Of a stretch of 64,000 bases of DNA, positions 24,101 through 36,100 are shown one piece after another. The translations under genes were made by a program, and so were the position numbers. Position 1 is the stretch's first letter; every line of letters begins with the position of its first letter. A model generated the notes under the pieces. It was not told the DNA's origin and did not search any database. It worked only from the letters and a program-made list of their open reading frames with translations. This DNA comes from Rhynochetos jubatus (Eukaryota; Chordata; Aves; Eurypygiformes; Rhynochetidae), in assembly GCA_027574665.1 (NCBI GenBank), contig CM050676.1, forward strand, positions 1,540,157 through 1,604,156, written 5' to 3'.

Positions 24101-27100
24101 AATTTACGCTGGAAGAGGCCTTTGGGGTCTCTTGCACAGGCGTGGGCACAGTGAACAGGCAGCTCTGTTGCCCCTTGCCCAGGGGCTGCTTTAGCCCAGT
24201 GTCTCGGTGCCGTTCCGATGCGACAGCCTTGGCTGCTCGGTATCGCTGCCTTCTGCTGCGGCTGCATGCCTCCCATGAAACCCCACGTGAAGCAGGGCTG
24301 GCTGCATCAGATCACCGACAGCCTTCTCCGACTGCGTTGGGAATGTCTCCAAGGAGATCCCGCCATTGCGCCGGGCCCCTCTGCCAGGCCGTGAGCCCCC
24401 CCCGAGTGAAACGGCGTATCTGGTACCAGCCGTAAGGCCCATTGTTCAGCCCAGAGGGGAGATGGTTGGGGGGGTTCTCCCCGTGGCACTGGGACTTGGG
24501 CCGTTTTCAGCAGATTTTCCCATGGGCACGTTGTTCGTTATTGCGGGAGGTTTTGCATCGCTCCAACTTCGCGGTTGCCATGGGAACTGGTGCACTCGGC
24601 TTGCCGCAGCAGCCAGGGGGTCCCTGCTGCCACCTGCTTGGCCCCGGCCGCAGCCCCCAAAGTGTGTTAAATTAGCAGAGTCTTCTTTCCCAGCCGCTGT
24701 ACCTAACCTGCCTTGGGGGGAGAAGCAGGGGGGTCATGGCTGCATTGAGGAGCTGCCAGGACCCCCGGCTGTCAGCCCCAGGCTGGCCGCAAGCTCGCTG
24801 CAGACCCGGCTCAGTCAGCCCAGGCTCCCTGCGCCCCGACCCTGCCCTTTCCCCGTTTGCTGAAGGCCTTGGAAGCTCCCGCCTGTGCACGGAGAAGCAC
24901 CCGGGCACGTTCACTGGTGCCCAGTGAAGCAGGGTTGGTGGTGTACCAGTGAGCACGGGGAGGGGTGTTGGGTGTCTTCTCCCAGCAGGCTGGCAGGAAG
25001 ATCAGAGCTGGGTGAGTGAGGCTGTGCTCCCAGCTTTTCCCTCTGCACTTGCTCAGAGTAACTCGGTGACCCGTCATTCCTGCTTGGTGTTGGCCTCCTG
25101 AGCACTTCCCGTCCCACGCTGGAGTGGCTCCTGTGGTTTGGGCCTCCTTGGGCCAGCCAAGGATGGCAGGACCCTGGCTTTGCTCATGCAGGACTGTGGG
25201 CCTGAGCCCCAAGCTGTGCCTGAGTGCTCAGACCTGTGGCTTTCGGGTGGCCAGAACGATCTCTTGTGGTCTTGATGAACTTTCTAGAGGAGCTTTTTGG
25301 GGTCTTCAGTTCCTTCAGCCCTGTCCTGCAGGAGTGGGGAGGAGCAGGAGGAAGTTTGGGGCCAAAGACTACTCCTCTTTGCACTGCTGAAAAGCCTTGA
25401 AACCACAAAGCTACTTGCCAGAATTTGGCCCGGTATTTTTCCTGTGTTGCCTCTGGAAGGATGTTGTCCTAGCACCCGGAGAACAGTATTGGAGAAAGTT
25501 GGCAGTTTGCTTTTCCACCTAAAAGCTCCTTCGATCTACAGTGGTGCTAGTGGGGGTCACAAGAAGAGATCAGGGCAACAGGGAAGATCATCTAATGTCC
25601 TCCTTGATGCCGTGCCCCGCATCCTGAAATAGCAAGAAAGGAGGCCCGTGAGGACGGACTGGCCTTGGAGTCGTGAGATACGGCACTGAACGTGTCCCTC
25701 GGTCTGGGGTAGGGGCTGTAATCGCTGGGCCGGGCTGGCCTCCCGGCTCGTGTCTGACGTTGGTGCACAGTGACGGTGCTGTCACGTCTGTGGAGACACC
25801 AGGGAGATCCAAAGGCTTTCCAAGTCGTGACGAGAAGTTGCTTGCCTTCCTCCCAGAGCAGCGCTAGCTACAAGGAGGTGTGCCTGTGTTATGGGAGAAG
25901 GAGCACGGCACAGCAGAGACTCCACGAGTCTGCGTGTGTTGTGGCCCGCGTGCTGCGTGGATGTGTGCTTGCTGATTCCTGCGTCAGTGGGGAATGCGGA
26001 TAACTTCCCCCTGCCTGATGTCCCCCTCCCAAAGAGACTTGGAGTTGGAGTCCTCTTGGTGACACAAAGGAGTTGGGTGAATCTTCCTTGCTCATGGAAG
26101 AAGAGGCAGCCGTAGCCATGCAGGCAGGAACTGTGTGGTTTGGGTTCTGGATTTCGCATCCTGCCTCCGCCACAGACTTCCTGCATGACCGTCATCGTCA
26201 CGTGCCTTGATTCCCCCACCTGGAACACCGTGTTTGTAATTATCCTTGGTTTTTCATAATGGAAGCGGATGGGGTGGATTCATAAGCAGTCTTAAAGCTG
26301 TGCTGGGGTGGCGCTTGCTGCTAACGCTGCTCGTGTTTTTGTGTGAGACAGCTCCCCCTTCTCGGGGGAGGATGGTTCTGGATAGGACCAAGGTGCACGG
26401 AGTCATTAGGCAAGATGGCAAGCAGGAGACTGGAGCACCGCGACTGGCACCAATCCATCACTGCTTGCGTTCCCGACCAGAGGCAGAATCTAAATGAGCA
26501 AATCAGCGTTTAGATTTACGTGCTCTGGAAATGGTTGTGATGTCCAGGCAGGGCTTTTTTAACTGGCCAGAAGAGGACCAGCCCACGATTTGCAAAGCTG
26601 AAGGACCTAATTCTGCCGATGGCCTTGGATGCCTTTTGGTTCCTGACATCCCGGAGGAGCCAGCCTGCATTGTGTGTTTTATGCTCTCTGCCTCTGACCC
26701 ACTTAGCACGGTGAGGTTCCTCTGCATTGCACCTGAGGGGCTATTTTACATCACTTACTCCTAATTAATAGAGAGGCTTGCCCTGCTGTCCCGAGGGGCT
26801 TTCTCCCTCTCTCCAGCTTTTGCAGTGTGAAAGCTGAGGAGGCGAGAGCTCGGGGTCACTCCTCCTCCTTGGAGAACGTGGCCACCAGATTGCTGGGACA
26901 ACAGCTCGTGCTGGGCGTCTGTGTAAGTGTGGGGAGCTAGTTCAGCTCCAGCAGGGATTTTTTGGGGTGTGATGAGAGAAATGGTGCATTTTAGCCTTGG
27001 TGAAACCAATAGCAAAGCTTCCTCTGACTTTAGCAGGGCCAGGAATTTTCCTTAGATCCTTGATCTCAAGAGTGTGGGGAGTGTTGCCTTGGAAGCAGGG

Positions 27101-30100
27101 CGGAAGCCCAAGCAGGGCATCGTTCCCTGTTTATGCTGACTGGGTGATGGGGATGGGGTGAGTTGTCATCCAGACACTCACCAGCAAGGCCTCTTGCCTC
27201 TGCCTCTTCCTGGGAAGCCTCTAGGCTCCTCTGGGCTGCAGTGATGCTTGCCACGGGGATATCCGTTCCCTGGGTGCAGCAGAGGTGGCTGCTGGGCTCT
27301 GCAGCACCCAACGCACCCGTGGTCAGCACGGCTCCGTGTCCCCGCGGGGCTGGGCAGCGGCTGCCCACCAGTGACCCTGGGGCAGCCAGCTGGCAGGGGC
27401 TGCGTGCCTGGGAGGAGGGGATGCACGGAGCAGCACCGGCCGCGGAGGGTGAGCGTGGCTGCGTTCGCAGAGGGAAGGGCTGAAGGGCGGCAGTGGGAGC
27501 TCTGCCCCGCCACGTGCTGCCCGTCTGGTGTCCGTTGCTGCGTGTGGCTCCAGAAGGAAGGTCTCTTGAGTCCAGTGGGTTTTAGAGCTGACAGCTCTGT
27601 GTCGTTAGCAGCGGGTGGGAAGGACCCTGAAGCGTGGGGGTGCGAGACTCGGCGTGGGGGACATTTGGCCCGTAGTGGCTTGACAGTGTGTGCTAAACAT
27701 GAATGTGATACTCTTCAGAAATGGAGAATAATAACACCCAGCTGAATAATTTAACGAGGAAAATAAAGCTCAGGGAGTGAGGCAGGCAGAGGCTCATAAA
27801 TCATTTGCTCAAGTTTTCCATGCCACATGTGTGTTCACGTATGTTTGTGTTCTTGTGTGGTAAAGGCATGTCTGTGCGTGTGCATCTACTTGGCACTTGG
27901 AGTTTATCAAGTGTTGGTTTTGGGCACCAGCTGGACGTGTACCAACGGGGCTTTCGTAGTCGGGTGCGCTCTCCTGAGTGCTGTGCAGTGTGTGATGGTG
28001 ACTGCAGACCAGAAGGATTTCATAGAATCATGAAACTGTTTGTGTGGGAAGGGACCTTAAAGCCCCCCCAGTGCCACCCCCTGCCACGGGCAGGGACACC
28101 TTCCATAGCCCAGGGTGCTCCCAGCCTCATCCAGCCTGGCCTTGGACACTCACAGGGATGGGGCACCCGCAGCTTCTCTGGGAACCTGTCCCAGTGCCCC
28201 CCACCTTCTGCGGGAAGAATTCCTTCCTGATGGCCCATCTCCATCTCCCTCTTTCCCTTTAAACCCGTCACCCCTTGTCCTGTCACTCCCCGCTCTCAGA
28301 AAACATCCCCCCAGGTTTGCTGTGGAGGCCAGAAGCACGTCCTGCCCGCTGTCCTGTCACTCCCTGACATGGAAGGGTCAGGCCTGGCTGTCCTGCCTGC
28401 ACGTTGGCTGCCTGTAGAGCACGTTGGCACTGTGTACGTAGGTTAGGGCCCCGCAGGGCACTTCCCAAGGCCTTTGCGACCTGTTGTTGAGTTAAAGCCC
28501 TTGTGCACTCCCTTTTGGAGGCTCACGCCCCTGCTTGAAAGGCCTTTTGTGTTTTGTTCCTCTTTAATGGCCACATGGGACTTAGGAGGACTAAAGTGTC
28601 GTTGCCCTGTTTGTGGAAGCCCTGGGTGTCCAGCTCCCTGCGAGGAGGGCCATGCCTGCCCCCGCCTCAGCTGGGAGACCCCCCAGAGGCATCAGGCAGA
28701 GAATCCTGTGGCTTTGCTCCAAGCCTCAGCATCCAACACCGGTGGAGGGGCTCTTCCCGTGCCCGGTGGAGCTGCTCTGCCAAGTAGGTGAGAGATGCTG
28801 TGGGCACGGCTGTGGGGTGCAGAGCAGCCCCCATGCTTGATCTCATGCTAGGCCAGACCGACGGCTTTCGGACGTGCACTGGTGCTAGCCCACATCACTG
28901 CTGGCATCATGCGGGCCCCTCTGGCTGGCTGCGGCCCTGCTGTGGGGGTGTGGCCCAGTGGGTGCACCCCCCATGGCGGGCAGGTTGGGGTGGGCAGCCG
29001 TGGGTCGCTGTCCCACTGCAGGGCACCCTCGGCTGTGCAGCGGTCCCTAGGATGGGGGGAAAGAAAGGGGTGGACAGATGGGTAGAGGGGGCCTCCTCCC
29101 CAGAGATCATATCAAAATGTCTCTTTTGTACAAAGCAGAGGGAATGCCCCTAAGAGCTGGTTTCCATGGCAACCACAAATGTCAGGTTCCATGTGGTGAA
29201 TAACCGTTTCCATGACAACACCTCCTTTACCCTAGGTGCTGGGAGCTGGAGTGACAGCCCTGTTGGGGGAGGGGACAGGCAGATGTCCTCAGGTACTTAA
29301 CCCCCTCCCTCACCTCCCCCCATCCCTTCCAACTCCTCGCTCCGAGCCCTCAGCCCTTGGTGGGTCAGCGCTCACGTGGGGATGCGATACTTCCATGGCA
29401 TACCTCCCTCTCTCCCTTCCCCCAAATGGATCTGCTCCTCACAGTAGCTGAGATCCGAGTCTGTCCCTCCATCTCCCTCCCCATCTGTTTACTGAATCCT
29501 GGGTTTGCATCCTGGGTAGAAACAAAGCGATTTCTGCGTGCTGCGGGAGCAGTGAGGAGTGAGGTGGCCAGCTGCCCCTCTTGGCTCCGCACCGAGCTGT
29601 CTCTTCCGAGCGCACATCTGGGCTGCCTGCCCTCCCAGCCTGCTGCCCGAATACTCCAGCCTCTGCTGTCACAGGCATGTTGCCAGAGGCTGGGGGCAGT
29701 GGTAGGAGCCACTGCATCTCAGCGAGGAGCTGAGGCTTTCTGGAGCAATCTCTGACTGCATCCCTCAGGCTCCCAGGCTGAAAGATGCCTGGTCCTGGGC
29801 AGCTCCTGGGGGGAGCAGCAGCCCAGAGGCTGGCGAGTGCCAGTGCTGCACGTGCTGGGGCTGCAGGGCAGCACAGCGGAATGTCAGGAGCTCTGTAGGT
29901 CCGTGCGGCTGATCAGGAGTGGGAAAGGGACTCCCAGCCTTTCCCTCTCCCCCAAATGACACAGCATGTCCTGGACAATGGGGCTGGAGTTTGTGCTGCT
30001 GCCTACAGAGCCGCAGCATGGCAGCGGCTTGGCTTCCTTTGGGGAGCTGCCAGCCAGTCCCTGGCTCTGCCCAGCAGCCCCACGTCGCTCCTTGAGGCAG

Positions 30101-33100
30101 GATGGTATCACCTGGGGCTGGCCCCACCTTCTGTTCATCCCGCCCGAGATCCACCGGTCAGTGGAACATTTTGCATCTTGGCTTCCGAACACGTATCGGT
30201 TGGTGACGTTTATGGCTTGATTTCATTTTCTGTTTTGTTGTTGCTGCTGTTTTTCCTTCGGGTGTTTCCTAAGAGAGGGGCAGACTATGGACCTGCAGCT
30301 CGTGTGCAGGTCTTACCTGCAATACTCTGATTGGCTTTTATTACGAACGTCACCGATTCAAGTCACTGTCAGCCTCTGCGAATGATGCTGAGAGACCTGG
30401 AGTGACATGTGCCATGAGGGTGGAGATCTGCCTTGTGCATCCTTCTGCAGAGGAAATTCTGGCTCAGTTGGATCCTGCTAGCCTGGGAGGGAGGCTGCAG
30501 CTTGGGCAGCGTAGGACCTTCCAGCAGGAGAGTTTTGCCCTGCGTTGCAAAGCAGTTGAAGCTGTGGGTTCCCCAACACGGCTCCTCCTGGGTAGAAGTG
30601 TTCTGTCTCGCCTGGAGGGTCCCGGTGTCGTGAGCTAAGCTACCCCTCAGGCTCGTTGCATGTGGTTGGATTATTGCTGGTGACACTAATGGGGGCAAGA
30701 GAGGTGAGGAGCTCTTCTCCACACCCAAGCGAGAGGAGTTTCGTCACGTGCAACCCAAGCGTTGCTCATGGGCAGGAGATGCTGCTGGAGGGCAGCGCTG
30801 CCCTTGCGTAGAGCCACTGGTGCAGAGCTCTGGCTGCACGAGGGCTGGGGAAGGGGACACCTAACGTGCCCGCTGGCTGTGCTGCTCCTAGCCAAGGTCA
30901 GCAGCAGTCCTTCCTCCCTCCTGCGAGGACAGTAAGTGTCTCAGTGAGGTGACCACGCCGGCGCTGAGGCAGGGTGGGCATAGGAAGAGCTTCCATGCTG
31001 TACTGGGGTTAGTCAGGAAAGAGTTAACTCTCTTCACAGGGGCTGGTATGAAGCTGGGCTCCTGGATCTACCCTGAGAAAAGTACTGATAAGGTGTGTTT
31101 TTAGCTGGTGCTGGGCAGTGCTTGCAGCAAATTCAAGGTCTCTCCCAGCTCCTGATGCTGCAGCTGCATTCCCAGATTTCTCCCTACAGGCAGCGTGGGG
31201 GGACGCACAGTTCAGAGAGCCAAGCCAGGCTGACCGGGGCGGGATTTCATTCCGTAGCACGGCAGTCTTGGGCCACAGGCAGGGAGTGGGCTCGGGGGCC
31301 ATAACTCTCACACTTTCACTTTCTTACACTTGCTAACAATCTCGCTAACTCCTTTGTTAGCTGCTCTGCTAACTCCTGTGCTGGCTCGTGCGTTGGTGGG
31401 GCGGTTTGTTTTCCTGGTTGTGCTGTCGCTGACAGGGTTCACTCGGACTCTGCTGCGATCGCTCCCGGGCTCGGGCTCTCGGGCTGCAGCTCTCGGGCTC
31501 TGACTCTCACTTCTGAGGACCTGGTTGTGCATCATTTGGCGGGTGGTGAGCAATTGTATCATAATTGTATCATATCATACCATATGTTTTATTGTCTATT
31601 ATTTTAATTGCCTATTATTAGTAGTATTTGTATATATTCATTTATATTCAATTAGTAAATAGTTCTTACCTCAATTTTATGAGCTTCCTTGTTTTTTTCC
31701 TCTGATTCTCCCCCTCTGCTGGAGGAAGGTGGGGGCAGCTGTGAGAGTGGCTTTGTGGTATTTTGCTGGCCAGAGTTAAACCACAACACACCCATAGTCT
31801 CACCTTAGACCACCCTGACCGCTCTTCAGTCTCCAGGTGATGAGCTGCTTCCCTGGAATCCTTTCTTTGCCACATGCTGTGTCTGAAGAGACAGAGGTTT
31901 ATGCATGGAGAGCCGTTCCCTGCAGGCAAGCAGCTGAGCAGGGAAAAGTCCTAGGTTTCCTTTTGAGGAGTCTGGAATCCATGTGGTCCCTTCTCCAAGG
32001 GTTCTGGTTGCCATCATGGTGTCCTAGTGCCCTTCTGCCACCCTTCTGCTCCGCACAGCAGGCAGAAAGGGGCACCCTGGTGTCCCTGCTGTCGTCACCG
32101 CGTGCCAGGCAGATGGGCCAGGCTCTAACCCTCTGCATTTCTCTTTCCTTGCAGATGGCGCGCCCGATTCAAGTGAAACCCGCGGACAGCGAGAGCCGTG
32201 GAGGTAGTTGTCATCTCTCCTTGTTTCTCCTCTGGTGGCTTTGTGCTTGTGAAGGGGGACCAAGCAAAGAGATGGGGTCCCGACCTGGCCTTCCTCTCCC
32301 CACAGTCTGTATGGAGGGATATGTGTGTGTGGCAGGGATTTGGTGGGGCAAGAGGAGAGCCCAGGGATGGGCTTTGATGGGGAGCCCTCAGCTTGGCGCA
32401 GCTGGGAGCACCCCGCGTGCCGGGGTGATGCTGTGGCTTCCCACTCCCCACTCTCTCCCCACCCCTCGAGGGGGCTGTCGGCCTGAGGGGCTGCCCCGGG
32501 TTACCGAAGCAGGCGTGCGCTTTGGTGTATGGGGGGCGTGAGCAGTTGGGAAGAGGTTTCTTCATTCTTATCCCTGATCAGCCCCATAAAAGCCAGATCC
32601 CTGCAGCAGCGCTGGCTTTTTAGCCTGTTTGGCTTGCTGTTCCGCAGCGATGCTCCTGTCTGCAGCTCACTCCTCTGCCTCCCCCATCACAGTTGGACTG
32701 TCTCAGCCCCCCCTCTCGGTCCTGCATCCCCATCACACTGTCAGGGCCCAGGTGCTGTTGCAGAAAATGACATGTGGTGGGGAAATAGTGTCTGAAGGGA
32801 AAGGATCCTGATCTAGGCCTGAGATGCAGCACATACTGAGCAGTTCAGAGCTGCACGATTGGGAATGGGAGGCTGTTAATTTAGTGGGGTGCTCACAGCG
32901 GCTCAGGTGCCTCAGCCAAGTGGAGAAGGTTTTTCAACTCCAGCCCTTTCTGAATTTATGAACTCGTTTTGCTGCTTTTGCTTGTCTTACCAATACATTT
33001 CTTTTCCTAATCTCTCTACTCCTGCATCGATCTCTCTGTGCCTTGTGCTGTGTGTGTGGGAGAACTTGTGTGAGACTGTCCCCTAGGCGGACCTCCCTGC

Positions 33101-36100
33101 ATGCTGTCCTTACTTTGGAAGGCTTTGGGTTTAAGAGGTCACTTCCAAGTAGGTTGTAGTGACTTTCAATCACTGTGCTGGCAGGAGCATGAGGTCTATT
33201 TTTCTGTGTTTTATATGAATGTGTGATCCTCCGTTAAAAAAAAATCATCTGTTTAAGTCAGATCATTTTTCCAAACGGAATCTGTGACTGTAATCTTTTG
33301 CTTATTTACTTGAGGGATAAGACACCTGACTTCTACTGGAGTCTGGGCATTTTTATTCCCTTGGGCTGTGCTGGGAATTCCAGACATGCCACCTATAGGT
33401 GTGATCCTTTGGAAAAGAGCGAGGGCTTAAGCCTCCGAAGAAACTAGCGTGCAGGCATGTTGGGCTGGATTCATCGCACATGACTCCAGCCCCTGGGTTC
33501 AGGGTTGGGTTTAAGGTCCTTGTCCATGCTACAGATAGTAAAGAGAGACCGGTGCCTTCAGGGTGATTTGCTCCCTCACTGGACACTGACGGTAGGAGTG
33601 GCTGAGCTCTCCTTCAGAGGTGTCTGCAGCCGGGGCAGAGGAAGCTGACTGATGCCTCATACTGACTTGAGGTACAACTATTAGGGGGTCAATCCTTCCC
33701 CACCACATCGATTTTAAAAATTTGCATCCCGGCTTTCTAATTAATTCAGAAATTGCTTGATAGTATCTGAGGTTATTCCTTATGAGTCTTTAAAAGTAAA
33801 GCATAGGAGACTGGGAAAGCCTTTGCCAGTCGCACCAGTAACTCAGCATCACAAAACCATTGCATGTGCACGCTGGCACATCCCATCCTGTGCACTGTCA
33901 GGCTGTAAGACACAGCCAGCACGGAAACGCAGGCAGGCGTACCTGCAGACGGATGCCCTGTGCATGCTCTGCTCTGCCAATACATACATGACACACACGT
34001 TCGTAGGCAAACGCACACGTCTGCCTTCCCTGGTGCCACCCAGCACAGCTGACACCCCTGCCTTGAGCCCTCCCACAACTGCAGGAAAACCAGACCAAAT
34101 GGACAATTCAGGCTGTGAACAGATCAACCGCTGCAGCTTCGTTTGTGTCTCGTTGATGAGTGCAGCTCTGGAATCTCTGGTGTCCAGACCCAGGCTGAGG
34201 TCATTCCTGCAGTCTTTTACTAGGGACTGTGTTTTATACGCAGCCACCTGGTATCACAAAATGTGTGGGGACTTCACCTCTCTGATGCCTCAGCTCCTCT
34301 AACTGAGCTGAAAGAGGCCAGCAGTTCCAAACCCAGGATGCTGGTTTGGAACGAGCTTTGGTCAAGGCACTGGACTCTGAAATCTCTAAGCTTCTGAAAA
34401 GTGCCACGGTCGCTAATGACTGCAGCCGTCAGGGCATCAGCTCCCCTTGCCATGGAGAAAGTCAGAGAGAAAAGCAGCCTTTGGCATCTGAACTCCTGCC
34501 TCTCTCCAGTCCCGGTGCCTAGCTTCCTTCCAGCTTCATTGCAGAGCTCAGAAACCAGCAGCTCCCACAGGACCCGTGACAAACGAGGATTCTTCCTGAG
34601 GCAGAAGCAGCACCAAGACAGCACTCTCTGTTTGTCTGAATCAGGTTGCTCTTTCCAAAGGTTTCTGTCACTTGTCAGAGAAGCGGGTGAGTGAGTTTGC
34701 AGATATGGGAAGAGCCGTTCCCTATAGCAGTAGCCCCACACTGGCGGGAGGTAAAGGAGAGATTTGGGGCAGGGCAAAACTGCTTGGGCTAGGAATTTAT
34801 CAAGGGGACAGCTGCATGCATCAGTGAGGCTCTGCTCTGCATTACCCTTGAAGGGAACTTCCTTTATCCTCTCCAGGGACTGACATCTCTCAAATTAAGC
34901 ACCCTGAATGACGTACGTGAAGTTAGAGCACCAGAATTTGTCTCCTGGTCCAAGAGAAGCTCCTTGTTGTGCCAAAGGGGCCGTTTTGGCCAAGCCTCGC
35001 AGGGGCTGTCGGGGGTGTCTGGATGCTCAGTGTTACTGCACCCTGCAGAAGGAATTCCCTGGTAAAAGGACGCTGCCTGCATTAGTTTGGAGGGGGACCT
35101 GTGTTTGTGGTGCAGGCTTTGTCGGCTCTTTCCTCCTCTCCCTCTGACGGGAGCCTGGGAGCGCAGGAGGAGATGGAGTGCGGGGCAGAGGAGCTTGTCT
35201 GTGCTTCTTGCGAAACCTGGAGCACTGCGCACTGATGCGACAGGACAGCTAGCCCGAGCCCATTAGCACTGCCGTGGAGACGAGGAAGCTTTCTGCATAC
35301 CCAGGGAGACTTGCTGGGTCCCATCCACAGCCAACTGCTTGAGCAGGCTCCCTCCCTCTCCCTGATCCTGGCTGCTGGCAGCTGCTGGCCAGATGACCTA
35401 AATCCACGGGGTTTAGAGAGGAGCAGTGTCCAGTGCTTGTGTGCTCTCCTGTCGCTGATGGCCGAAGCATTCAGCCTTATCCCTGGCTGTTCCTGTGGTA
35501 TCTTCATCAGCTCGTCACTGGCCCTCCTCCTGCTGCCTGGGTGACTGACTGTGCCCAGAGCACGTTTCCATGGGAACTCAACAGTCAGAGATCAGAGACA
35601 ATTTTCCTGGTTGCTGGACAGCATGGGAAATTGCCAATCAGAGGGTGAAGAACAAGGGCTGGAGAGAAGGAAAAACGGCAGGAGGAGGGTGTGGGGGAGA
35701 GAAGATCTTCCAGCGCTGCAGGATTCCCCGTGGGGAGCTGACAGAGCCCGTGACCCACAGCAGTGATTTGAGGATGCCGGCTGATTTGGGATCAGCGGAC
35801 ACCCCGTGAAGGGACTCGCGGGGTTGTGGCCTGGTTGCGGACAGACAAGGCAGGTTGGGAACGTCCCTGCTTGGAAGCTGCCCGAAGCGAGCAGGCGCTG
35901 GATCCTGGGCAGGGCTCCAACGCATGGGGAGGGAGAGGGGTCAGCGGCAGAGGGGCCCTGGCACAGGTCCCCAGTTGCTGCAAAGAGGCATCCAGGAACA
36001 AGCCTGGATCCTTTTCCTGTGGGCAGTCTTGGGAGCTGGGCTGTATGAAATGAAAATATCGGTGAAAAATCTCTTCCTTGTGTGTTGTCGGTGACTTCAC

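Larger units (their letters stand above)
18255..32154. other. CELF5: CELF5 intron 2 (13.9 kb)
   Basis: The largest intron in the window. It contains a CR1 copy flanked by an inverted repeat (23,245-24,237), another CR1 (28,018-28,330), several RFX X-box motifs (24,574; 29,160; 29,206) and a solo LTR (30,999-31,788). AT-richer unique patches at about 22,140-22,390 and 26,470-26,790 are candidate noncoding elements. No internal gene was recognised. Confidence 0.5.

Noticed and set aside
31095..31336. Open frames sharing peptide similarity with 55,448-55,909
   Set aside because: Both fall inside the two copies of the same LTR; LTRs of this type are non-coding.
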